This document shows positions 24,693 to 33,073 of a DNA stretch of 64,000 nt, in pieces. The DNA comes from an uncultured Prevotellaceae bacterium (lineage in GTDB: Bacteria; Bacteroidota; Bacteroidia; Bacteroidales; Bacteroidaceae): assembly GCA_900315565.1 (NCBI GenBank), contig OMZS01000017.1, forward strand, positions 1-64,000. The letters are read 5' to 3'. A program made the translations under genes and the position numbers. The notes under the pieces were generated by a model, which ran no database searches, had not been told where the DNA came from, and saw nothing but the letters and a program-made list of their open reading frames with translations. Within the stretch, counting starts at the first letter, position 1. Each line of letters starts with the position of its first letter.

Positions 24693-26072
24693 TTAGGGTT
24701 TCTGTTGTAGTATTTTGGCTATTTCGGGCACGTAATTGTCGAGGTCGCCTGCACCGAGCACGACGAGCACGTCGAAGTCACGGCTCTTCACCATGTCGAG
24801 CACTTGGTCTTTGCTGATCATGCTCTTCTCTATGCCTGGGCGGAGCCGGTCGTAAATAAGCTGCGACGTGACACCGGGTATGGGTTGCTCGCGGGCGGGG
24901 TATATGTCGCACAGGATTACCTCGTCGAGCTGGCTCAGCGCGTCGGCAAAGTCGGGGTAGAAGTCGCGTGTGCGTGTGTAGAGGTGCGGCTGAAATAGGG
25001 CCGTGATGTGACGCTTGCTGAAAAGTTCGCGTATGCTCTTGGCGCTCTGATAGATTTCCTTGGGGTGGTGGGCATAGTCGCTAAGCAGCACGTGACGCTC
25101 GTCGTTGAGCTTGAAATCGAAGCGGCGGTCCACTCCCCCGTAGGTGCGCATGCCGTAGCGCAGTTCGTTGGCCGAGCAGCCGTTGAGCTGGGCGATGGCC
25201 ATGGCGGCAATGGCGTTTTCGATGTTGATGGGAATGGGCTGGCCGAGCTTCACGCCCGTGACATTCTCCAGGGGCGAGACGAAGTCGAAGGTGATGTTGC
25301 CGTTGTCGATCACCACATTCTCGGCATGGAAGTCGCCCTCCTCGCGGCTGTATTCGTAGATGCGCACACCTTCGCGCACGTCGGGCTGCATTTCCAGTCC
25401 GCGATGAATGACAAGTGCACCACCGGGCTGAATGAGTGTGGTGAAATGGCGGAAACTGTCGAGGTAAGCCTCTTTGGTTCCGTATATGTCGAGATGGTCG
25501 GGGTCGGTGCTGGTGATGACACTCATCCACGGATGCAGCCAGTGGAACGAGCGGTCGTATTCGTCGGCCTCAATCACCACGTAAGGGCTTTCTTTGCTCA
25601 GTATGTAGTTGGTGCCATAGTTTTTGGAGATGCCGCCCAGGAAGGCGTTGCAGTCCATTTGGCTCTGGTGCATGATGTGGGCGCACATGGTCGATGTGGT
25701 GGTTTTGCCGTGTGTGCCGGCAAAGCAGAGACCTTTGGCGGCGCGTGTGAGTGTGCCGAGCACCTGTGCGCGTTTTTCTATTTCGAAACCCTCGGCGCGG
25801 AAATATTGCAGTTCCTTGTGGCTGTCGGGAATGGCCGGTGTGTAGATAACCAGTGTTGATTGGCGGTTTTTGCAGGCGTGAGGTATTTCGTCAACGTTTT
25901 CTTCGTAGTGAATGAGCATGCCTTCTTTTTCGAGCTGGGCCGTGAGCGCAGAGGGCGTTTTGTCGTAGCCTGCCACCACCACGCCACGACTGATGAAGTA
26001 GCGGGCGATGGCGCTCATGCCAATGCCTCCGGCACCAACGAAATAGACTGCTTTAATAGTTTTCAGTTCCAT
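24693..26072 (-). CDS. murC: UDP-N-acetylmuramate--L-alanine ligase
   Basis: Adds L-alanine to UDP-MurNAc with ATP, first of the peptide-stem ligases. Rossmann-like AVYFVGAGGIGMSAIARYF at the N-terminus, ATP-binding GTHGKTTTSTM, EADEYDRSF, and the Mur ligase C-domain with DYAHHP. I start it at 26072 (MELKTIKAVYF), since the longer form adds only four unconserved residues. 37 nt after murG. Confidence 0.96.
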   Translation of the reverse strand: MELKTIKAVYFVGAGGIGMSAIARYFISRGVVVAGYDKTPSALTAQLEKEGMLIHYEENVDEIPHACKNRQSTLVIYTPAIPDSHKELQYFRAEGFEIEKRAQVLGTLTRAAKGLCFAGTHGKTTTSTMCAHIMHQSQMDCNAFLGGISKNYGTNYILSKESPYVVIEADEYDRSFHWLHPWMSVITSTDPDHLDIYGTKEAYLDSFRHFTTLIQPGGALVIHRGLEMQPDVREGVRIYEYSREEGDFHAENVVIDNGNITFDFVSPLENVTGVKLGQPIPINIENAIAAMAIAQLNGCSANELRYGMRTYGGVDRRFDFKLNDERHVLLSDYAHHPKEIYQSAKSIRELFSKRHITALFQPHLYTRTRDFYPDFADALSQLDEVILCDIYPAREQPIPGVTSQLIYDRLRPGIEKSMISKDQVLDMVKSRDFDVLVVLGAGDLDNYVPEIAKILQQKP

Positions 26073-26083
26073 AATCGAACCCA

Positions 26084-26118
26084 AATCTTTAATCTTTAAT
26101 TTTTAATCTTTAATCTTT
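26084..26118 (+). repeat. Heptamer array, AATCTTT type (murG-murC spacer)
   Basis: Five units of AATCTTT (third is AATTTTT). It covers the murG stop codon. Confidence 0.85.
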
Positions 26119-27219
26119 CTTCGCCAGCCTGATCACCTCGTCGGCAATGATGTCGGCGGAGTGGGGCAGAGCCATCTTAAGGATGTTTTTGCCGAGTGTG
26201 GAGAGGCGTGCGTCGTCGTTTACTGTCTTCACGGCCAAGGCCAGCAGTTGGGCGGGCGCATCGGCATCCTTCACGTAGAGGGCAGCGTCTTTGCCGACCA
26301 GTGCCATGGCGTTTTTGGTCTGGTGGTCTTCGGCCACGTTGGGCGAGGGCACCAGAATCACGGGCTTGCCCAGCAGGCAGAACTCGCTGATGGAACCGGC
26401 TCCGGCACGGCTGATGACCAGGTCGGCAGCACGGTAGGCGGCTCCCATGTCGCTGATGAAGTCGGTGACGTGGAGCATGGGCAGGTGGGTGCCTTTCAGC
26501 TGCTCAGCAATGGCTGCACTATAGTATTTGCCCGTTTGCCAGATGAACTGCACACCCGACTGTTCCACCAGGTCGAGGTGCTGCAGAATGCTCTCGTTGA
26601 TGGTTCGAGCGCCTAGGCTGCCGCCCACCAGCAGTATGGTTTTCTTCTGCGGGTCGAGAGCGAAACTGCGGATGGCTTCTTCGCGGCTGACGGTGGTCTG
26701 AAGCAGGGCTTGGCGCACGGGATTGCCGGTCATCATGATTTTCTCGGCAGGGAAGAATTTCTCCATGCCCTCGTAGGCCACGCATATCTTGGCGGCCTTT
26801 GCGGCCAGTATTTTGTTGGTTTTGCCTGCAAACGAGTTTTGCTCCTGTATGAGGCACGGAATGCCCATGCCCATTGCGGCTTTCAGGGTGGGAAAACTGG
26901 CATATCCGCCCACACCCACGGCAGCCATGGGGCGAAACTGGCGCAAAATCTGTTTCACCATCTGGTTGCTGCGCCACATCTTGAAGGGCAGCGACAGGTT
27001 CTTGAGCAGGTTCGAACGGTTGAAACCGCTGATGGGCAGACCCTTAATTTCGTATCCGGCCTGCGGCACGCGCGTCATCTCCATGCGGCCCTCGGCACCC
27101 ACAAACAGAATTTTGGCTCCGGGACACTTGGCCTTGATGGCGTTGGCTATAGAGATGGCGGGGAAAATGTGGCCCCCTGTGCCGCCTCCGCTGACGATGA
27201 TTCTCAGTTCTTCGTTCAT
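26110..27219 (-). CDS. murG: UDP-GlcNAc:lipid I GlcNAc transferase MurG
   Basis: Forms lipid II on the inner face of the membrane. The N-terminal GGGTGGHIFPAISIANAI glycine-rich loop and the C-terminal domain motifs LLVGGSLGARTINESI and SRAGAGSISEFCLLGKPVILVP are intact; 369 residues is normal. A promoter-like element (27269-27236) lies just upstream, so murG-murC-ftsQ-ftsA-ftsZ may be transcribed independently of the upstream dcw genes. Confidence 0.97.
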   Translation of the reverse strand: MNEELRIIVSGGGTGGHIFPAISIANAIKAKCPGAKILFVGAEGRMEMTRVPQAGYEIKGLPISGFNRSNLLKNLSLPFKMWRSNQMVKQILRQFRPMAAVGVGGYASFPTLKAAMGMGIPCLIQEQNSFAGKTNKILAAKAAKICVAYEGMEKFFPAEKIMMTGNPVRQALLQTTVSREEAIRSFALDPQKKTILLVGGSLGARTINESILQHLDLVEQSGVQFIWQTGKYYSAAIAEQLKGTHLPMLHVTDFISDMGAAYRAADLVISRAGAGSISEFCLLGKPVILVPSPNVAEDHQTKNAMALVGKDAALYVKDADAPAQLLALAVKTVNDDARLSTLGKNILKMALPHSADIIADEVIRLAKKD

Positions 27220-27235
27220 AGTTCTACAATTTCTG

Positions 27236-27269
27236 CAAAAGTACGAAATTAATTTTTCTTTCTGTCAAA
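27236..27269 (-). promoter_or_regulatory. Possible internal dcw promoter before murG
   Basis: TTTG (27269-27266), 22-nt spacer, TACTTTTG (27243-27236) on the minus strand; the spacer is slightly long. Confidence 0.45.
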
Positions 27270-27320
27270 TTTGCACCAATATTTTTCCGTTTTGTTGTTG
27301 TCGGCAACGGTGTGCCGGTT

Positions 27321-28607
27321 TTAGGCGCGGCTGACGGCCAACCGAGCGTTGCCGCCACTGGTGTCGGTCTCGGGCTCGTCTTTCTTTTTGGCCGAGTAGC
27401 TCACACTGAGAATGGCCCCCATATAGACGCAGTTGATGATAGTCGAGGTGCCTCCTTTGCTGATGAGCGGCAGCGGCTGTCCCGTTACGGGTACTAATCC
27501 TACGGCCACGAGCATGTTGAACATAGCTTGGGTCACCAGTAGCAGAGCCAGTCCCATGATGAGCAGTGCCGGGAAAATGTTTTCGCAGCGGTTGGCGATG
27601 GTTGCGGTGCGGAATAGCAGGATGATGTAGAGCAGACACACCACGACAGCCCCGATAATGCCCATCTCCTCGATGATGATGGCGTAGATGAAGTCGGAGA
27701 ACGCCTGCGACAAAAAGTCGCGCTCCACCGAGTTGCCCGGTCCTTTGCCCACAATGTTACTTGAGGCGATGGCTATGTTGGCGTGGGCCACCTGCGCGTC
27801 CTTGTCGAGGTCGAATTCGTTGGGCGCCACCTCCTTGCTGTTGAGGAATTTATCGATGCGCGATTTCCAGGTGTCAGCGCGGTGGAAAAGCTTGTCCAGT
27901 CCGCTGGGCTTTTCAATTTCGGCCTCGGCGGCGGCCTCGGTCATGGCCATCTTGGGGTCTTTCTCCTCGGTGTCGTTGCCCACTATCATGATGGTGGCCA
28001 AAAGGAATGCCAATCCCAGCATGGCCAATCCCAGCAGCTTGCCAATTTGTGTGAGAGGCACTCGCCCGATGAACATCATCATCACGATGACGGCACTCAC
28101 AAGCACAGCTGTTGAGAGGTTTTCGAGCATGATGAGCGGCACAATGCAGGCGCATACCCACAAAATGTACTTGAACGCGCGCTTGTCGGCACCGCGCTCA
28201 GTCTGCATGGCACTCAGTATCTGCGCCACGGCCAGTATCAGCGCCCCCTTGGCTATCTCTGAGGGCTGAAACTGAATGCCCACAAGGCTTATCCACCGCT
28301 GGGCACCGTTGGTGCTATGGCCCGCCAGCAACACCCACACAAGCGTGAACAGGGCAAAGGCCAGCATGAACGGGGTGACTATCTTGAAGTACTTGCACTT
28401 GACGTTCATCACCACCACCATGCAGAACACGCCCACCAGCAGCAGGCCGGCATGCTTGATCATGGGACTCCAGTAGTTGCCGCTCTTGTAGGTCAGCACG
28501 CTCGAAGCACTATACACCTCGACAATGCTGATGATGCAGAGCAGAAAGAACACCATCCAGATGATGCCGTCGCCCTTGAATTTCTTGCTGAATATTTTGT
28601 CTAACAT
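27321..28607 (-). CDS. ftsW: Lipid II polymerase FtsW (SEDS family)
   Basis: Multi-span SEDS glycosyltransferase that works with FtsI at the septum. The N-terminus (IWMVFFLLCIISIVEVYSAS) and the conserved FSDFIYAIIIEEMGIIGA and GQPLPLISKGGTSTI blocks identify it. An insertion of about 80 residues after the fifth or sixth span (EEKDPKMAMTEAAAEAEIEK onward) enlarges the large periplasmic loop. FtsW rather than RodA is chosen because of its place in the dcw block. Confidence 0.95.
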   Translation of the reverse strand: MLDKIFSKKFKGDGIIWMVFFLLCIISIVEVYSASSVLTYKSGNYWSPMIKHAGLLLVGVFCMVVVMNVKCKYFKIVTPFMLAFALFTLVWVLLAGHSTNGAQRWISLVGIQFQPSEIAKGALILAVAQILSAMQTERGADKRAFKYILWVCACIVPLIMLENLSTAVLVSAVIVMMMFIGRVPLTQIGKLLGLAMLGLAFLLATIMIVGNDTEEKDPKMAMTEAAAEAEIEKPSGLDKLFHRADTWKSRIDKFLNSKEVAPNEFDLDKDAQVAHANIAIASSNIVGKGPGNSVERDFLSQAFSDFIYAIIIEEMGIIGAVVVCLLYIILLFRTATIANRCENIFPALLIMGLALLLVTQAMFNMLVAVGLVPVTGQPLPLISKGGTSTIINCVYMGAILSVSYSAKKKDEPETDTSGGNARLAVSRA

Positions 28608-28620
28608 ATTCCTAACCCAA

Positions 28621-28683
28621 AACTCCTAACTCTTAACTCCTAACTCCTAACTCCTAACTCCTAACTCTTAACTCCTAACTCTC
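28621..28683 (+). repeat. Heptamer array, AACTCCT type (murD-ftsW spacer)
   Basis: Nine tandem units of AACTCCT/AACTCTT, ending within the murD stop codon. Confidence 0.95.
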
Positions 28684-30013
28684 ACAAGTTTCTCACCAGG
28701 GTTTTGAATTGCTCGCCGCGGTCCTCCATGTTCTTGAACAAGTCGAACGAGGCGCAGCACGGGCTCAGCAGCACCGTTTCGCCGGGTTTGGCCATTTCGT
28801 AGCAGGCCTCTACACACTCGCGCATGGAGTGGGTGTCGCGCACGGGAATGCCCAACGGGTCGAAGAAGTTGTGCAGCTTGGTGTTGTCGGCTCCGAGATA
28901 CACCAGCCCCGAGCACTTCTGCAGCACCAGGTCGCGAATGGCGTTGTAGTCGTTACCCTTATCCTTGCCGCCAATGATGAGAATCACCTTGGTGCGCATG
29001 CTCTCCAGCGCATACCAACAGGCGTCCACGTTGGTGGCTTTCGAGTCGTTGACGTAGTTGACGCCGCGCACTGTGGTCACCCGCTCCAGGCGGTGCTCCA
29101 CACCGGGGAAGTCGCTCAGGCTCTTGCGGATGTTCTCCTTGCGTATGCCGCTGATGTTCGAGGCGATGCCGGCGGCCAGCGAGTTGTAGATGTTGTGCTT
29201 GCCGGTGAGGCTCAGCTCCTCCTGCTCCATGTTGAACGGGGTGGGGTACTCTATCTTGTACTGGCCCTCCTCTATGTAGCCAATACTGCCGCGCTCCTTC
29301 AGCTCGGAGAAGGGGCACTGCACGGCCTTGATGTCGTATTTCTCCAGCTCGCGCTTGATGATGGGGTCGTCGTTCCAATAAACGAAGGCGTCATCGGCGG
29401 TCTGGTTCTGAATGATGCGCATCTTGGAGTCCACATAGTTCTGCATGCAGTTGTCGTAGCGGTCCAGATGGTCGGGGGTGATGTTCAGCAGAATGGCAAT
29501 GTTGGCGCGGAAGTCGTACATGTTGTCCAGCTGAAACGAACTCAGCTCGATGATGTAGTATTCGTGCGGATCCTCGGCCACCTGCAGGGCCAGTGAGTTG
29601 CCTATGTTGCCGGCCAGTCCGGCATCGTAGCCCGCGTCGCGGAAGATGTGGTAGATGAGGCTGGTGGTGGTGGTCTTGCCGTTCGAGCCGGTGATGCAAA
29701 TCATCTTGGAGTGGGTGTAGCGTCCTGCAAACTCTATCTCGCTGATGATGTGCGTGCCCTGGTCGCGCAGTTTCTTCACCATGGGCGCTGTGTCGGGAAT
29801 GCCGGGACTCTTAATCACCTCGTCTGCGTTCAGAATCTTGGCTTCGGTGTGGCGGCCTTCTTCCCACTCTATCTCGTGGTCGTCCATCAGACGCTTGTAC
29901 TTGTCCTTGATTTTCGACATGTCAGATACAAACACGTCAAATCCTTCTTTTTTGGCCAGTACGGCGGCACCAGCACCACTCTCGCCGGCACCCAGTATCA
30001 CTATTCTTTTCAT
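28682..30013 (-). CDS. murD: UDP-MurNAc-L-alanine--D-glutamate ligase
   Basis: Adds D-glutamate to UDP-MurNAc-L-Ala. N-terminal nucleotide fold IVILGAGESGAGAAVLAKKE, ATP loop CITGSNGKTTTTSLIYHIF, NITPDHLDRYD, and the C-terminal NDSKATNVDACWYALES and LLSPCCASFDLF signatures. 443 residues, usual length. 74 nt before ftsW, with the heptamer array filling most of the gap. Confidence 0.97.
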   Translation of the reverse strand: MKRIVILGAGESGAGAAVLAKKEGFDVFVSDMSKIKDKYKRLMDDHEIEWEEGRHTEAKILNADEVIKSPGIPDTAPMVKKLRDQGTHIISEIEFAGRYTHSKMICITGSNGKTTTTSLIYHIFRDAGYDAGLAGNIGNSLALQVAEDPHEYYIIELSSFQLDNMYDFRANIAILLNITPDHLDRYDNCMQNYVDSKMRIIQNQTADDAFVYWNDDPIIKRELEKYDIKAVQCPFSELKERGSIGYIEEGQYKIEYPTPFNMEQEELSLTGKHNIYNSLAAGIASNISGIRKENIRKSLSDFPGVEHRLERVTTVRGVNYVNDSKATNVDACWYALESMRTKVILIIGGKDKGNDYNAIRDLVLQKCSGLVYLGADNTKLHNFFDPLGIPVRDTHSMRECVEACYEMAKPGETVLLSPCCASFDLFKNMEDRGEQFKTLVRNL

Positions 30014-30064
30014 ATCTTGTTTTTACTTTTATTAAATGAAGAATGAAGAATCAAGCTACGTCTC

Positions 30065-30134
30065 ATCTCCTAACTCCTATCTCTTAACTCCTAACTCCTA
30101 ATTCCTAACTCCTAACTCCTAACTCCTAACTTTC
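30065..30134 (+). repeat. Heptamer array, AACTCCT type (mraY-murD spacer)
   Basis: Nine to ten units of 7 nt (ATCTCCT, AACTCCT, ATCTCTT, AACTCCT and so on, last unit AACTTTC). Confidence 0.95.
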
Positions 30135-30144
30135 TTTCCGTCCG

Positions 30145-30180
30145 GCAGGCACTCCCTCCCTTTGGGAGGGTTGGGGTGGG
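30145..30180. repeat. CTCCCTTTGGGAGGGTTGGGG dispersed repeat
   Basis: An inverted CCCTCCC/GGGAGGG pair followed by TTGGGGTGGG, right behind the mraY stop. A near copy is at 54410-54441 and a relative at 54175-54212. Confidence 0.6.
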
Positions 30181-30185
30181 TTCCC

Positions 30186-31463
30186 CTATCTCATCTTCAG
30201 TGTGATGATGGTCAGTGCAGCCAGAATGATGGTGACAATCCAGAAACGGAAGGTGATCTTCGACTCGTGGAACTGCCGCTGGGGCCAGTTCTTGAACAGG
30301 TAACGGCTCGTTTCGTCGAGCTGCGAGTCGAGCTTGCGGAAATTGTCGTGGATGGGGGTGGCGCGGAACACTCTCACACGCTGTCCCTTGCGTTTGTACC
30401 ACTTAAACACTTGCGTCTGGATAATCACGCTCAGGCTCTCTACGAAGAATATGCCGCAGAGGATGGGCAGCAGCAGCTCTTTATGGATGATGACGGCGCA
30501 GACACCGATGATACCACCGATGGTGAGCGACCCGGTGTCGCCCATGAACACTTGCGCCGGATAGGCGTTGTACCAAAGGAATCCGATCATGGCTCCCACA
30601 AACGCGCACATAAAGATAACCAGCTCCTGAGAGCCTTGCACGAACATAATGTCGAAATAGCTGGCAAAACCGATGTGCGACGATACGTAGGCCAATATGC
30701 CTAGCGCCACACCTATAATCGCCGCGTTGCCCGCACACATGCCGTCCATGCCGTCGTTCAGGTTGGCCCCGTTCGACACGGCCGTCACGACCAGAATGGT
30801 CATCAGCACAAACAGCACCCAGCCGGCGCCCGTCTTATGCTTGCCGAAGAACGACATCACCTGCGAGTAGTCCAGATTGTGGTTCTTGAAGAACGGAACG
30901 GTGGTTTTCAGCGATTTCACCGCCTCTTGCTCGTGTTTGATGATGGTTTGCTGCTGCGCTGCTTTTTGCGGCACCGACACATTTTCGCGTACCACGGCAT
31001 CGGGACTGAGGTAGAGCACAATGCCCACAATGAACCCTATAGACACCTGGCCCACAATTTTGTATTTGCCTTTCAGCCCTTCTTTGTTGCGGCGGAAAAT
31101 CTTGATGTAGTCGTCGAGAAATCCCAAAAATCCCAGCCACAGGGTGGTGATAATCATCAGGATGAGGTAAATGTTGCGCATGCGGCCCAACAGCAGCACG
31201 GGCACCAGTATGGAGACGATGATGATGATGCCGCCCATCGTCGGTACGCCTTTTTTCTGGGTGCCGAAGGGGTCGATGGAGGCGTCGCGTGCCGTCTCGG
31301 ATATTTTCTTCCGCTTCATAAACTTGATGAAGTGCTCGCCAAACCATGCTGAGATGAGAAGCGAGAAAATGAGTGTGAGCAGCGCGCGGAACGATATGTA
31401 CGACCACACGTGAGCACCGGGAATGTCGTATTGCTCTAAGAATCGAAACAAGTAGTATAACAT
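30186..31463 (-). CDS. mraY: Phospho-MurNAc-pentapeptide transferase MraY
   Basis: Integral membrane enzyme that transfers phospho-MurNAc-pentapeptide to undecaprenyl phosphate, making lipid I. Ten hydrophobic spans can be traced; conserved parts include KKGVPTMGGIIII, FLDDYIKIFRRNKEGLKGKY, LNDGMDGMCAG and AYPAQVFMGDTGSL. The 425-residue length exceeds the E. coli 360 because of an insertion around residues 170-200 (VPQKAAQQQTIIKHEQEAVK). 71 nt after murE; murF is not between them as it is in E. coli. Confidence 0.97.
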   Translation of the reverse strand: MLYYLFRFLEQYDIPGAHVWSYISFRALLTLIFSLLISAWFGEHFIKFMKRKKISETARDASIDPFGTQKKGVPTMGGIIIIVSILVPVLLLGRMRNIYLILMIITTLWLGFLGFLDDYIKIFRRNKEGLKGKYKIVGQVSIGFIVGIVLYLSPDAVVRENVSVPQKAAQQQTIIKHEQEAVKSLKTTVPFFKNHNLDYSQVMSFFGKHKTGAGWVLFVLMTILVVTAVSNGANLNDGMDGMCAGNAAIIGVALGILAYVSSHIGFASYFDIMFVQGSQELVIFMCAFVGAMIGFLWYNAYPAQVFMGDTGSLTIGGIIGVCAVIIHKELLLPILCGIFFVESLSVIIQTQVFKWYKRKGQRVRVFRATPIHDNFRKLDSQLDETSRYLFKNWPQRQFHESKITFRFWIVTIILAALTIITLKMR

Positions 31464-31534
31464 GGGCTGTTCGGCTTTTTTACAAATTCACTATATCTTT
31501 TTTTTCACTTTTGTTCAGTGGGGCGATGGCATTT

Positions 31535-32986
31535 TCAGTTTGCGAAAATCTCGCGCACCACCTCGCGGTCGTCGAAGTGGTGTTTCACACCCTTTATTTC
31601 CTGATAGTCCTCGTGCCCCTTGCCGGCAATGAGAATCACGTCGCCTTTCTGTGCCATCAAGGCGGCGGTGCGGATGGCCTCGCGACGGTCGGCAATGCTC
31701 AGCACTTTCTTCATCTGCTGGGCGTTGAGGCCGGCCAGCATGTCGTTGATAATGTCCTGCGGCTCCTCGAAACGCGGATTGTCGCTGGTGATAATCACGC
31801 GGTCGCTCTGTCTGACGGCCTCCTGGGCCATGAGCGGGCGCTTGCCCTTGTCGCGGTTGCCGCCGGCACCGCAAACGGTGATGACCCGCCCCTTGCCGTT
31901 GAGCACCTCATGGATGGCGTTGAGCACATTCTCCAGTGCGTCGGGCGTGTGGGCGTAATCCACAATGGCGGTGAAACCTTCGGGCGAGTGGATGGGTTCC
32001 AGCCGGCCGCTGACGCTTTTCAGCGTACTCATTACCACCAGAATGTCCTCGGGTTTCTTGCCCAGCAGCACGGCGGCTCCATAGACGGCCAGCAGGTTGC
32101 TGACGTTGAACTTGCCGATGAACTGCACCCCCACCTCGTGGCCGTCAATCTCCAGGTACATGCCCTCGAAGTGGCACTCCAGTATGCGTGCCCTGAAGTC
32201 GGCCATGCTGCGTGTGGAGTAGGTTTTCTTCTGCGCCTTGGTGTTCTGCAGCATCACCATGCCGTTTTTGTCGTCGGCATTGGTCAGGGCGAAGGCCGTT
32301 TTGGGCAGCCCGTCGAAGAAGGCTTTCTTGGCGTCGCGATAGTTCTCGAACGTCTTGTGGTAGTCCAGATGGTCGCGCGTCAGGTTGGTGAAGATTCCAC
32401 CAGCGAAATTCAGTCCGCCGATGCGTTTTTGGGCAATGGCGTGGCTGCTGCACTCCATGAACGCGTATTCGCAACCCGCATCCACCATTCGTGCCAGCAG
32501 GGCGTTCAACTCTATGGGGTCGGGCGTGGTGTGGCTGGCGGGGATGGGCTCGTCCTCAATATAGTTGCACACTGTGGAGAGCAATCCGCATTTGTGGCCC
32601 ATGCGGCGGAACATATTATATAATAAGGTGGCGATGGTGGTTTTGCCGTTGGTGCCCGTCACGCCCACGAGGCGCAGTTTCTTGGAGGGGTTGCCATAGA
32701 ACAGCGTGGCCACACGCCCCACGGCATCCTCTGTGGATTTCACCTGCACGTAAGTGACGCCCGTTTTCTGGTCAGCGGGCATCGTTTCGCACAACACAGC
32801 CACGGCACCCAAGTCCAGCGCCTTGCCGATGAAATTGTGACCATCTACCTGCGTTCCTTTGATGGCCACGAAAATGTGTCCGTCGGCAATGCGTCTGGAA
32901 TCGATGTTGATGCCGGTTATCTCCACTTCGGTGCTGCCGATGACGTTCAGCGGCACGATGTTCGTAAGCAACTCTTTCAGTTTCAT
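31535..32986 (-). CDS. murE: UDP-MurNAc-tripeptide synthetase MurE
   Basis: Adds the third stem residue. ATP loop [26 protein letters not shown], and the specificity motif DNPR within [14 protein letters not shown], which indicates meso-diaminopimelate rather than lysine. 483 residues. Its start is 87 nt after the ftsI stop, with a heptamer array in between. Confidence 0.97.
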   Translation of the reverse strand: MKLKELLTNIVPLNVIGSTEVEITGINIDSRRIADGHIFVAIKGTQVDGHNFIGKALDLGAVAVLCETMPADQKTGVTYVQVKSTEDAVGRVATLFYGNPSKKLRLVGVTGTNGKTTIATLLYNMFRRMGHKCGLLSTVCNYIEDEPIPASHTTPDPIELNALLARMVDAGCEYAFMECSSHAIAQKRIGGLNFAGGIFTNLTRDHLDYHKTFENYRDAKKAFFDGLPKTAFALTNADDKNGMVMLQNTKAQKKTYSTRSMADFRARILECHFEGMYLEIDGHEVGVQFIGKFNVSNLLAVYGAAVLLGKKPEDILVVMSTLKSVSGRLEPIHSPEGFTAIVDYAHTPDALENVLNAIHEVLNGKGRVITVCGAGGNRDKGKRPLMAQEAVRQSDRVIITSDNPRFEEPQDIINDMLAGLNAQQMKKVLSIADRREAIRTAALMAQKGDVILIAGKGHEDYQEIKGVKHHFDDREVVREIFAN

Positions 32987-33000
32987 ATCGTTTCTTTTTA

Positions 33001-33070
33001 AACTCCTAACTCTTAACTCCTCACTCTTAACTCCTCACTCCTAACTCCTAACTCCTAACTCCTCACTCCT
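33001..33070 (+). repeat. Heptamer array, AACTCCT type (ftsI-murE spacer)
   Basis: Ten contiguous 7-nt units (AACTCCT, AACTCTT, CACTCCT, CACTCTT variants), ending four bases before the ftsI stop. Confidence 0.95.
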
Positions 33071-33073
33071 ACC

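Noticed and set aside
30112..30402. Short minus-strand frame between mraY and murD repeats
   Set aside because: Overlaps the mraY end in another frame and includes the heptamer array.
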